A stretch of 18,600 nt of DNA, taken from contig JBKQHQ010000167.1 in the NCBI GenBank assembly GCA_052148715.1, forward strand, positions 1 to 18,600, given 5' to 3'. The stretch is from JBKQHQ01 sp052148715. Its GTDB lineage: Bacteria; Pseudomonadota; Alphaproteobacteria; Rhizobiales; Xanthobacteraceae. The notes beneath the pieces are model-generated. The model was not told the origin of the DNA, made no database searches, and was given only the letters and a program-made list of their open reading frames with translations. The position numbers and the translations under genes are program-made. Of the stretch, positions 8,731 through 15,912 are shown one piece after another (within the stretch, counting starts at the first letter, position 1; the number at the start of each line of letters is the position of its first letter).

Positions 8731-8752
8731 AAGTATCGGAGAGGGGATCGAT

Positions 8753-9310
8753 ATGCGCCCGTTGCGAACGGACCGGTCGCTGCTCGGGCCGTCGAATCAA
8801 ATGACCAAGCTGGATTCTTCACGCCTCAGCCACGATTCCGATGATGGTCGGGACCGTCGCGCTCCTCGTCGGCGCGCCGCAATGGCGAGTTCCCTTCGGG
8901 CCGATTTTTTCCGCCCGCGCGATCGAGCAGCGAGGGTCGGCGCGGATTTCGCCGTGACTCCTGCCGCGCGCGCACCGATTCTTCCGGTGACGCCAAAGTC
9001 CGGGCCTCGCCTGCTGGGCTTCGCCGCCCTCGCGCTTGTCGTGATCGAGGGGGCCTTCTGGATCGCGCACGCGGATCGGCCGGCACCTCCGCCGATGTGC
9101 GCCGCCTGGGATGATATGGCACGGCGCACATTGGCGCCGATGATGCACGCGAATACCTTGGTGAGGGACCCTCGGCTCGACGATGCGCTGGCGCAATTGC
9201 GGCGTGCCCGCCGGAACTGCCACGCGGGACGCGTGGATCAGGCACGCCGGGACTACGTGGCCTTGGGGAGTCTAAGCGGGTTGGCGAAATCGTCGTTGCC
9301 GCAAGACTAA
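8753..9310 (+). CDS. Hypothetical single-pass membrane protein
   Basis: This 185-residue protein has an Arg- and Asp-rich N-terminal region (1-85) likely to be cytoplasmic, one hydrophobic helix at about 87-105 and a C-terminal domain of about 80 residues. The C-terminal part holds two cysteines (116 and 156), which could pair if the domain is periplasmic, and an Arg-rich helix (about 140-170). I do not recognise a family. The frame is open from an ATG at 8711, but I chose ATG 8753 because GGAGAGG lies 8 nt before it and because 8711 would fall upstream of the predicted transcription start. A perfect CRP-like palindrome is centred 57.5 nt upstream. The gene is divergent from the 96-aa gene, so their two regulatory sites share one intergenic region. 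Confidence 0.68.
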   Translation: MRPLRTDRSLLGPSNQMTKLDSSRLSHDSDDGRDRRAPRRRAAMASSLRADFFRPRDRAARVGADFAVTPAARAPILPVTPKSGPRLLGFAALALVVIEGAFWIAHADRPAPPPMCAAWDDMARRTLAPMMHANTLVRDPRLDDALAQLRRARRNCHAGRVDQARRDYVALGSLSGLAKSSLPQD

Positions 9311-9360
9311 AACATCGGAAGCGCGGTAACGAAAGAACTACCCCAGCTGGTCAACCGGCC

Positions 9361-9406
9361 GGGTGTGATGCGCCGCACACCCATCCAAGCGCAGAGGCAG
9401 TAGTGA
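9361..9406 (+). promoter_or_regulatory. CRP-like class II promoter upstream of the 51-aa membrane protein gene
   Basis: TGTGATGCGCCGCACA at 9364-9379 matches nine of ten conserved CRP positions. It sits in a longer perfect inverted repeat, GGGTGTG at 9361-9367 and CACACCC at 9376-9382. After 21 nt, TAGTGA (9401-9406) begins 29.5 nt from the centre, identical to the two sites near 8580 and 8700. The predicted start is near 9413, giving a 20-nt leader that contains AGGAGG. The repeat has no T-run after it, so it is not a good terminator of the preceding gene. Confidence 0.58.
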
Positions 9407-9432
9407 TCCGGCGTCGGGTTCAGGAGGGTGTT

Positions 9433-9588
9433 ATGCGTCAGTTGTCGATTGCGTGCAGCCACGACGATCCAGCGACCTGCGTGCAGCCCAGCAGCCGCGC
9501 CTGGTTACTAGTCGATGTGACGATGACTTTGCTTGTAATCGGACTGACGACGATTTTCGTGCGCATGCTCGCATGGTCGCTGATTTAA
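9433..9588 (+). CDS. 51-residue single-pass membrane protein
   Basis: This very small protein has a polar N-terminus of about 22 residues with two cysteines (8 and 16), one long hydrophobic helix (about 24-46) and only a few residues after it. The open frame extends upstream to 9403, but ATG 9433 follows a textbook AGGAGG (9422-9427) at 5-nt spacing, so the short form is preferred. A CRP-like palindrome lies 61.5 nt upstream (centre to ATG). No family is recognised. Small proteins of this shape often modulate a larger membrane partner, but no partner can be named here. The excellent ribosome binding site and shared promoter pattern argue that it is expressed. Confidence 0.65.
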   Translation: MRQLSIACSHDDPATCVQPSSRAWLLVDVTMTLLVIGLTTIFVRMLAWSLI

Positions 9589-9668
9589 GCGAGCGTGGCC
9601 ATACAGACGGCGCTTTAATCGGACCGGCCGAAGAGCCCGGAAAGGAAGCCGTCGGCACAGGTATTCGA

Positions 9669-10415
9669 TCAAAGAACCCCGGCTTCTGATCCATGCGCGA
9701 CCAAGCGGGCCAGCGCGTCCGGCTGAAGGATGGCGATCCCGCCTCGTTCCAGCCGAACCCACTTGCGGCTCTCCCAGGCGCGAAGCTGCTTGTTGGTGCT
9801 CTCCCGCGACATGCCGATGATGTGGCTGAGCTCGCGCTGGGTGAGGGCCACTTTTCGTGCCGCCTCGGACTCATGGTCGGTGAGGCGAAGCAGGACCTTG
9901 GCGAGTCGCTCCGGCAAATCGAGGAATATCGTATCCTCGACTTGCTCGCTCGTCTGCCGCAGCCGCGCGCACAGGACTTCGATCACCTTGAGCGCCAGCT
10001 CCGGCTTGCTTTTCAGGAGCGGCAAAAAGTCTCGACGGTCGATCACCATCAGCTCGCAATCCGTGCTCGCCGTTGCGGTGGCAGTTCGGGGCTGACCGTC
10101 GAACAACGCAATCTCGCCGAAAATCTCGCCCGCGCTGACAAGGTTGAACACCGCATCGCGGCCGTCCGTCGACGGCACGCTAATCCTGACGGTGCCGCGA
10201 CAGACGGCAAACAGCGCGCATCCCGCGTCACCTTTCGAAAAGATGGTGGTCCCGGGTTTGACCACTTGCGTGACCGCGCGCGCGGCCAAGCGGTCGATGA
10301 CGCTCGCCCCCAGCGAACTGAACAATGGATGGTTCTTGAGCAGCGCACGCTTGTCGATGGACGCCCGAGTGCGCCGGGTTGGTGGTCGAGGCGGCATCGT
10401 AGGTCGCATTAGCAT
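9669..10415 (-). CDS. Crp/Fnr-family transcriptional regulator
   Basis: This 248-residue DNA-binding regulator has an Arg/Pro-rich N-terminal extension (1-20), a cyclic-nucleotide-binding beta-barrel (about 28-145), a dimer helix and a C-terminal winged helix. The nucleotide pocket shows GEIFGEIALFDGQPRTAT (Gly96-Glu97, Arg110-Thr111), close to the cAMP phosphate cassette, so cyclic nucleotide binding is likely. It lacks the N-terminal cysteine cluster of oxygen-sensing Fnr. The recognition helix MSRESTNKQLRAWE has Arg204 and Glu205 where E. coli CRP has Arg180 and Glu181, and Lys209 where CRP has Arg185, which predicts TGTGA-type half-sites. Three such sites lie within 1.9 kb, in front of the small membrane-protein genes. 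The start is ATG 10415 or ATG 10409; neither has a strong ribosome binding site. It converges on the 51-aa gene. Confidence 0.92.
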   Translation of the reverse strand: MLMRPTMPPRPPTRRTRASIDKRALLKNHPLFSSLGASVIDRLAARAVTQVVKPGTTIFSKGDAGCALFAVCRGTVRISVPSTDGRDAVFNLVSAGEIFGEIALFDGQPRTATATASTDCELMVIDRRDFLPLLKSKPELALKVIEVLCARLRQTSEQVEDTIFLDLPERLAKVLLRLTDHESEAARKVALTQRELSHIIGMSRESTNKQLRAWESRKWVRLERGGIAILQPDALARLVAHGSEAGVL

Positions 10416-10603
10416 GGTTCGATGAGAGCCGGTTCAAGCCTGAAGTTCATGCAGGAGTCTGGGCACCGCTAGCAAAGTTTATACCGCTCTTTCGAAACTC
10501 TCGATGCGACAATTGATCCGGGCGCCGCGCCAGATTCCGCGTCGCTCGCGGCAAGGCGCGCGAGCGCTCTATCTCCGCGGATAGTAGAACGTGAAAGTTG
10601 CGT

Positions 10604-10623
10604 GCGGTCATTGGCGGTCATTG
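10604..10623. repeat. Tandem duplication of a 10-bp unit
   Basis: GCGGTCATTG occurs twice head to tail just downstream of the VOC gene's stop, in the 224-bp gap between the VOC and Crp/Fnr genes. The rest of that gap shows no gene. It may be a simple slippage duplication. Confidence 0.7.
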
Positions 10624-10639
10624 GCTTTATCCACTAAAC

Positions 10640-11578
10640 TTACTCGGTCGAATTCCAAGGCAAATCGGCGCCCGCTTCCACGAACACCCAAGCCCCCTGC
10701 CCCAATGGCTCGGGAAAGCTTGCGATGACCGCGCGCCGTTCGTCCTTCGCTTGGATGCCGGTTTCGCGCAGCCGGCCGGCCAACGTGGCCAGCGAGCGCA
10801 CCGCAATCCCGTAGGTACCCATGAACGGCATAGACGGCAGCGGAACGCCGGGAATGAGCTCGGCAAAACAGTCCGCCGTTACGAACTGCAGATGACCACG
10901 ATCGAGTTGCAGCACTCTGCCGAAACGGTTCGCATGCGCCGACTTACCGGTGAAACGGGCGAAGCGCTCGCTTGCCGCGTCGGGATCCGCCACCGCAATC
11001 AGCAGCCCCTGCAAACCCAGCGCCGTATTGGGATGCGTGAGCCAGCGCTGCTGCCACACCGCATCCTCCGTCCGATGCGTAAGGAACTGGATGCGGCCTT
11101 CGGGCATCTCCCCGGGCTCGACGCGCGTGACCGTGAAAGCGGCCGATGCTTCGCCGCTTTCGGTCGCGACCGGCCGCTGCAAGGCAGCGAGCGGCCGCAC
11201 GCGAAAGCCGTCACGCGCGAGCCGTCCATGCACTTGCGCCGCATCGGCGACCGAAAAGGCCGCGAGATGAACGCCCGCATGGCGAGCCATCGCCGCGTCA
11301 AGCTCGAGGCCGAGCGGCGTGTCCGCGGTCTTGAACAGCACCTCGATGTAGCCGCGCCGGAGCATCGCCGTGACATTGCCTGTGCCGGTGGGACGCAACT
11401 TCCCGCCCGGGTCCGCATTCTCCTGGATCGAGATCGGAGTAGGCGCGAAGCCTGCACGCACGAGCGCCGCGCGGGCGGCCTCGCGGTCCCGCACGAAATG
11501 GCCGACGTGGTCGAGAAAAACCTGTTGCCCTTGCGGCAACTGCGCGTCCGCTTCTGCTATAAGGGAACCCGATGGCAT
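10640..11578 (-). CDS. VOC / glyoxalase-like domain protein
   Basis: This 312-residue cytoplasmic protein resembles the Glyoxalase_3-like branch of the vicinal-oxygen-chelate superfamily. It opens with FLDHVGHFVRDREAARAAL (about residues 20-38), has GTGNVTAMLRRGYIEVLF in the middle of the first module and ends with a second module carrying RVLQLDRGHLQFVT near residue 240. Such proteins use paired beta-alpha-beta-beta-beta units, often with a metal, as dioxygenases, isomerases or glyoxalases; the reaction here cannot be told. The frame is open much further upstream, to 12331, but that part lies antisense to the ABC ATPase and is not real. I chose ATG 11578, just before the VOC homology; no strong ribosome binding site is visible. 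It is divergent from the importer operon, so a linked role in substrate metabolism is plausible. Confidence 0.85.
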   Translation of the reverse strand: MPSGSLIAEADAQLPQGQQVFLDHVGHFVRDREAARAALVRAGFAPTPISIQENADPGGKLRPTGTGNVTAMLRRGYIEVLFKTADTPLGLELDAAMARHAGVHLAAFSVADAAQVHGRLARDGFRVRPLAALQRPVATESGEASAAFTVTRVEPGEMPEGRIQFLTHRTEDAVWQQRWLTHPNTALGLQGLLIAVADPDAASERFARFTGKSAHANRFGRVLQLDRGHLQFVTADCFAELIPGVPLPSMPFMGTYGIAVRSLATLAGRLRETGIQAKDERRAVIASFPEPLGQGAWVFVEAGADLPWNSTE

Positions 11579-11644
11579 CGTGATTTGTTCTTTGTCGCAG
11601 ATCAGTGGCTCAGTGGTGTCGGCCGTCGCGCGCGAACGATATGA

Positions 11645-11673
11645 GACCTGTCGTTGCCTATCCTGTACAGGTC
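11645..11673. promoter_or_regulatory. Candidate operator: three CCTGT half-sites in a divergent promoter
   Basis: Between the VOC gene and the importer ATPase lies GACCTGT (11645-11651), 15 nt, then ACAGGTC (11667-11673), a perfect 7-bp inverted repeat. Inside it, CCTGTACAGG (11662-11671) is a perfect 10-bp palindrome, so CCTGT occurs as both a direct and an inverted repeat. The position, 23 nt before ATG 11696 and 67 nt before the VOC start, suits a repressor or activator of one or both genes. No cognate regulator was identified. Confidence 0.45.
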
Positions 11674-11695
11674 CACGAACCCTTTCCCAACCTTG

Positions 11696-12556
11696 ATGCC
11701 GCAAAACGACAGTTTCCGACCCCGCGGCTCCGATCCCGTGCAGGCGGGCCGCGATCCGGCCCAACCCGCTGCGATCTCGTTCGTTGACGTGTCGAAGCGG
11801 TTCATGCGTCCCGACCGCAATGAGCTCGAAGTCTTGCGCGACGTGAGCTTCGACGTGCCCACAGGCCAAGTGGTCGCGATCCTCGGACCGTCGGGGGCCG
11901 GCAAGTCGACGCTCCTGAACTTGGCGGCCGGCCTCATCATGCCCGATCGTGGACGCGTCGTCATCATGGGACGAGACGTCAGCGAACAGGACCCGGGCCC
12001 AGCCGTCGATTGGAGCAAGGTCGGCTATATGTTTCAGGACGACCGCCTCTTGCCGTGGCGCGTCGCGCTCAACAATGTGGCGCTGGCGCTCGAGGCCGGC
12101 TCGATGCCCGCGGCCGAACGCCGCCGCCGCGCCGCGGAAGGCCTGGCTTTGGTCGGGCTCGCCGACTTCGCGCAAGCCTATCCGCATGAGCTCTCCGGCG
12201 GCATGCGCAGCCGCGTGGCGCTGGCGCGCAGCCTCGTCACCGAGCCGGAGCTGCTGCTGATGGATGAGCCGTTCTCCCGGCTCGATGCACAGACACGCAC
12301 GACCATGCATAACGAGCTCCTGCGCATTCACGCGCTACGCCGTCTGTCGATCCTGCTCGTCACGCACGACGTCGAGGAGGCTGTCATCCTCGCCGATCGC
12401 GTCATCATGCTCTCGCCCCGGCCCGGTCAGGTGCGCAGACGGGTCGACATACCGCTGGCGCATCCCCGGCTCGGAACGCAAGCCGCCGTGTCGCTCGTCA
12501 CCGAGCTGCGCAGCGCGCTCGCCGAATTCGGATTGAACGAGGAAACAACAGCATGA
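11696..12556 (+). CDS. NitT/TauT/SsuB-type ABC importer ATP-binding protein
   Basis: This 286-residue ATPase is the energy-coupling subunit of an importer of the nitrate/taurine/sulfonate class. Walker A GPSGAGKST is at 64-72, the signature LSGGM at 166-170, Walker B LLLMDEPF starts at 186, and the switch histidine is at 224 in VTHDVEEAV. FQDDRLLPW, the Q-loop sequence typical of SsuB/TauB ATPases, is present. The frame opens at a TTG at 11654, but that lies inside a palindromic operator candidate; ATG 11696 is preferred, although no ribosome binding site stands out before either. The gene overlaps the binding-protein gene by ATGA. Together with that protein and the permease it forms a complete importer. 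The substrate cannot be inferred from this subunit. Confidence 0.92.
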   Translation: MPQNDSFRPRGSDPVQAGRDPAQPAAISFVDVSKRFMRPDRNELEVLRDVSFDVPTGQVVAILGPSGAGKSTLLNLAAGLIMPDRGRVVIMGRDVSEQDPGPAVDWSKVGYMFQDDRLLPWRVALNNVALALEAGSMPAAERRRRAAEGLALVGLADFAQAYPHELSGGMRSRVALARSLVTEPELLLMDEPFSRLDAQTRTTMHNELLRIHALRRLSILLVTHDVEEAVILADRVIMLSPRPGQVRRRVDIPLAHPRLGTQAAVSLVTELRSALAEFGLNEETTA

Positions 12557-13536
12557 TCGCACGGACATCATCGGCATTGCTCGCTCTCGCCGCCATCACA
12601 TGCTCTGCCGTTGCGGCTGCGCAGGAGCCGATCAAGGTCGGCTATTGGACGAGCGGCTTCAGCGTCGGCTTCGGCGCCGTCCTGGAAGCCGGAAAGTTTC
12701 TGGAGAACCGCGGCTTGCAGCCGGAGTTCATTCGCTTCAGCGAGGTCAATGCGCCGACCAAGGCGCTCATCACGCATTCGATCGATGTCGCCTTTGCGGC
12801 GCCGGTGAGCGGCGCGTTCGCGCTCGGCGCCCAAGGCGTCCCGGTCGAGGTCGTGCTGGTGACGCAGATCGGCGAGGCGACCTTCGTCGCCAAGCAGGGC
12901 TCGCCGCTAAAGACCCTCGCCGACTTGCGGGGCAAGAAGGTCGGCGTATCGCCGGCGGGCAGCGGCGCCTACGCCATCGCCGCCGCCATTCTCGAGCGCA
13001 ACTACGGCCTGAAGCTCAGCGACTACACGGCAGTGCCCGGCAACGAGGGCCCTCTGGTGCAATTCCTCGAACGCGGCGATATCGACGCCGCTTCGCTCCG
13101 CGCCGTGACCATTGCGTCGGTGCCCGACCTCAAGCTGCAGCCGCTCGGCCGTGTGGTCGACGAATGGAAGCGGATGACGCGATCCAATGCGGTGCCGATC
13201 CTCGGCGTCGCGATCGTCCATAAGACTTACGCGCAGGCGCATCCGGCCGGCGTGGTCAAATTCGTGCGCGCAATGCTCGACGCCACCGAGTTCGGACACA
13301 AAGAGCCGGACAAGGCGGCCGCGATGTTGCGCAGCGCGAGCAATCTCGACGCCAAGGACGCAATGTCCTACGCGAAGCTGTGGGATCAAATCTATACCGC
13401 CAGCATGGAGCCCGACGACCTCGCCACCTTCAAGACCATGGCCGAAATCTTCCGCGCCAGCGGCACGATCGAGGGAAATGTCCCCGACTCGATTTACGTG
13501 ACCGCGCCGTACGACGAGGCCAAGCGCAAGCCGTGA
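12553..13536 (+). CDS. ABC importer substrate-binding protein (SsuA/NMT1-like)
   Basis: This 327-residue exported protein has a Sec signal peptide of about 23 residues ending in AVAAAQ, after which the mature protein begins near QEPIKVGYW. It shows the pattern of the SsuA/TauA/NMT1 family of periplasmic binding proteins: a first lobe with a conserved hydrophobic N-terminus, ADLRGKKVGVSPAGSGAY near residue 120 in the second segment, and a helical C-terminal part. It delivers substrate to the permease encoded next. ATG 12553 overlaps the ATPase stop, and GAGGA lies 10 nt upstream. Members bind sulfonates, nitrate, thiamine precursors or aromatic acids; the ligand here is unknown. The neighbouring CoA ligase and decarboxylase genes make a carboxylic acid the likeliest guess. 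Confidence 0.9.
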   Translation: MIARTSSALLALAAITCSAVAAAQEPIKVGYWTSGFSVGFGAVLEAGKFLENRGLQPEFIRFSEVNAPTKALITHSIDVAFAAPVSGAFALGAQGVPVEVVLVTQIGEATFVAKQGSPLKTLADLRGKKVGVSPAGSGAYAIAAAILERNYGLKLSDYTAVPGNEGPLVQFLERGDIDAASLRAVTIASVPDLKLQPLGRVVDEWKRMTRSNAVPILGVAIVHKTYAQAHPAGVVKFVRAMLDATEFGHKEPDKAAAMLRSASNLDAKDAMSYAKLWDQIYTASMEPDDLATFKTMAEIFRASGTIEGNVPDSIYVTAPYDEAKRKP

Positions 13537-14324
13537 GCGCCGCCGCGCCAGGACTTCGGCAACGGCTCGGCGGCGCGGTCGTCCTCCAGCGGAGCGCCCT
13601 CTTGCTCCTGCTCATCGCCTTGTGGTGGCTCGCCTCGCTCGCCGTGCCGCCCTACATCCTCCCCAATCCATTGCGCGTGGCCGAGCAGGTCGTGCGGCTC
13701 ACGGCGAGCGGCGATCTGCCGCGAAACCTGCTCACGACGCTTGGGCGGGTGCTTGCCGGCTTTTTCGCGGCTGTCTTAATCGGCGTTCCCGCCGGCATCC
13801 TGCTCGGCTCGAACCGCGCCTTGGGGAATTTCTTCGAGCCGATCCTGCCGGTCATGAATACGGTCTCGTCGGCAATCTGGGCGATCTTTGCGGTCATGTG
13901 GTTCGGCCTGTCGCCGCTGACTCCGATCTTCGTCGTGCTCATGACGGCACTGCCGCTGATCATCACCAATGTCTGGCAGGGAACGCAGGCGGTCAACGCG
14001 GACTTCGTCGAGCTCGCCCGCACCTTGCGGCTCTCGCAAGGGAAGACGCTCATCAAGATCTACCTGCCGTCGATCCTGCCGTATTTCTTTTCCGGGGCGC
14101 GGCTTGCCTTCGGCTTCGGCTGGCGCGTCAGCCTCGTCGCCGAGACGCTCGGCGCCTCGAGCGGCGTCGGCTATCGCCTGCGCCAGGCGTCCGATCTGAT
14201 CCAGACCGACCAGGTCTTCGCCTGGACCATCGTGCAGATCGCGATGATGCTGGTGATCGAGATCGGCCTGCTGCGGCCGGCGGAAAACTATCTGTTCCGC
14301 TGGCGGCGGGATGTCAGGAGTTGA
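13533..14324 (+). CDS. ABC importer permease (SsuC/TauC-like)
   Basis: This 263-residue inner-membrane protein starts at the GTG of a GTGA overlap with the binding-protein gene. The open frame reaches further upstream, but that part is antisense-like shadow inside the binding-protein gene. About six hydrophobic segments are visible, beginning at residues 20-38. The cytoplasmic coupling loop reads ELARTLRLSQGKTLIKIYLP near residues 160-180, a version of the EAA motif that docks on the ATPase. It completes the three-gene importer. The final 11 bp overlap, tail to tail, the end of the acyl-CoA ligase gene on the other strand, so no terminator can lie between the two. Confidence 0.92.
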   Translation: MSAAAPGLRQRLGGAVVLQRSALLLLLIALWWLASLAVPPYILPNPLRVAEQVVRLTASGDLPRNLLTTLGRVLAGFFAAVLIGVPAGILLGSNRALGNFFEPILPVMNTVSSAIWAIFAVMWFGLSPLTPIFVVLMTALPLIITNVWQGTQAVNADFVELARTLRLSQGKTLIKIYLPSILPYFFSGARLAFGFGWRVSLVAETLGASSGVGYRLRQASDLIQTDQVFAWTIVQIAMMLVIEIGLLRPAENYLFRWRRDVRS

Positions 14325-15822
14325 TCACCCGCTCGCTCGCCAGCCTGCGCAGGACCGCGCGGTCGATCTTGTTGGTGGAGGCGAGCGGCAGTGCATCGAG
14401 AAACCAGACGGCGCGCGGGTGTTGGTAGGCCGGCGCATTGGCGAGTGCGAAGCGCTTGATCTCGTCCTCGCTGCAGCGATGTCCCGCCTTCAACACCACG
14501 AAGGCGACCGGCTTCTGCCCTTTGATCTCGTCGTCGACCGGGACGATGGCGGCCTGGGCGATGTCGGGGTGCCGCTCCAGCATGCGCTCCACGTCGGCCG
14601 GATAGATATTTTCGCCGCCGGACACGAACATGTCGTCGGTGCGGCCGATGAAGTAATGGAATCCGTTCGCGTCGCGGCGAAACACATCGCCGGTGACGTA
14701 AAAACCGTCCGGCTTGATCGGCGAAGGCACGTCCGGGCGATTGTGGTAGCCGAGCATGACCGCCGGGCTTTTCATTTCGAGCACGCCCTGCCCGGCATCG
14801 AGATGGTCGCCGTCGACGAGCCGCAGTTGCACCAGCGGATGCGGATAGCCGACGGACATCTCCGGCTGCGGCAGACCATCGGGATGCGGCCCGAAGACGA
14901 CCGGGCCGGCTTCGGTCGTGCCGTAGGCATTGGTGACCGCCGCCTGCGGCAGCGTCCGGCGCAGGCCCTCCATCAGGGCCTGGCTCACCGGCGCCGAGCC
15001 CATACGGACGAACTCGACGCTGGATAGATCGGTGCGCGCCAACAGCTCCTTTTCACGCAACATCATGGCGATCATCGGCGGCACCGCGGTGAGCCCGGTG
15101 CAGCGATAGCGCTCGATCGCCTCGATATAGGCCGGGGCGGCGAACTGCGGCAGCAGCACGATGGTGGCATGCGCCGCGCAGGCGAGCTGGCACAGCGCCA
15201 GCGCGTTCATGTGATAGAGCGGCGCCGCGATGAGGTAGCGATGGCGCGCGAGATCCTGACCCGCGAGCCGCGTGCGCACCACCCAGAGGTGGCTCTGATG
15301 CGACAGGACGACGCCCTTCGGCACGCCGGTCGAACCCGAGGTGTAAAGGAACATCGCGGGCTCGTTCTCGGCCGGCACCGCCGCGGCGAACGGTCCCGGG
15401 TCGACGAAGCGGTCAAAGCTTTCCACGCCGTCGCTGCCGAAGCAGGCAACCGGCAAGTCCGACGGACAATCGTCGCGCCGCTCGGGATCGCAGAAGACGA
15501 GCCTTGCGCCGGCGTCGCGAACGATGAATTCGATCGTGCCGCGCGGAAACTTGAAGTTCACCGGCACCGCAACCAAGCCCGCGCGCATGATGCCGAAGCA
15601 AGTGGCGAGATATTTGGCGCGATTGGCCGAGAGGACGGCAATTCGATCGCCGCGCGAGAATCCACGCGCGCCCAGCGCGCGCGCCACGCCGTTTGCCAGC
15701 GCGTCCAGCCGCGCGTAGCTGAATTCGCGCGGCGGACGCTCGCCGCCAAGATCGATGACCGCCGTCTTGCCGGGATCGCGATCGCGCCGGATCAGATCAC
15801 CAAGGTTGACGAATTCGGCCAT
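14314..15822 (-). CDS. AMP-forming acyl-CoA synthetase / carboxylic acid-CoA ligase
   Basis: This 502-residue adenylate-forming enzyme would activate a carboxylic acid with ATP and join it to coenzyme A. The P-loop YTSGSTGVPKG is at residues 160-170, followed by YGTTEAG, GYHNRPD, VTGDVFRRDANGFHYFIGR and VSGGENIYP, and the C-terminal catalytic lysine at 485 in STNKIDR. The length is normal for class I ligases. The acid cannot be read from the sequence. ATG 15822 is the natural start; no strong ribosome binding site is seen. On the minus strand it follows the MDR oxidoreductase and thioesterase genes after a 219-bp gap that holds a REP inverted pair, so it may be partly uncoupled from them. It ends convergent with the permease gene. 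Confidence 0.93.
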   Translation of the reverse strand: MAEFVNLGDLIRRDRDPGKTAVIDLGGERPPREFSYARLDALANGVARALGARGFSRGDRIAVLSANRAKYLATCFGIMRAGLVAVPVNFKFPRGTIEFIVRDAGARLVFCDPERRDDCPSDLPVACFGSDGVESFDRFVDPGPFAAAVPAENEPAMFLYTSGSTGVPKGVVLSHQSHLWVVRTRLAGQDLARHRYLIAAPLYHMNALALCQLACAAHATIVLLPQFAAPAYIEAIERYRCTGLTAVPPMIAMMLREKELLARTDLSSVEFVRMGSAPVSQALMEGLRRTLPQAAVTNAYGTTEAGPVVFGPHPDGLPQPEMSVGYPHPLVQLRLVDGDHLDAGQGVLEMKSPAVMLGYHNRPDVPSPIKPDGFYVTGDVFRRDANGFHYFIGRTDDMFVSGGENIYPADVERMLERHPDIAQAAIVPVDDEIKGQKPVAFVVLKAGHRCSEDEIKRFALANAPAYQHPRAVWFLDALPLASTNKIDRAVLRRLASERVINS

Positions 15823-15912
15823 GAAAGGAAGCTCACAGTGTTCTGACTCTAACAGATCGCAGTGTTATGCGGGCGCGCAGGCAAGAGCAGCGGAAATCCC
15901 GTACCGCCTCTC

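Noticed and set aside
9361..9382. Perfect 7-bp inverted repeat as a rho-independent terminator of the 185-aa gene
   Set aside because: No T-run follows on either strand, and the sequence fits a CRP-like site in register with two others, which explains the symmetry better.
11579..12331. Minus-strand open frame continuous with the VOC gene, making a 563-residue protein
   Set aside because: It lies fully antisense to the importer ATPase, whose Walker, signature and switch motifs prove the plus strand codes. The extension has low-complexity shadow composition, and VOC homology begins only after ATG 11578.
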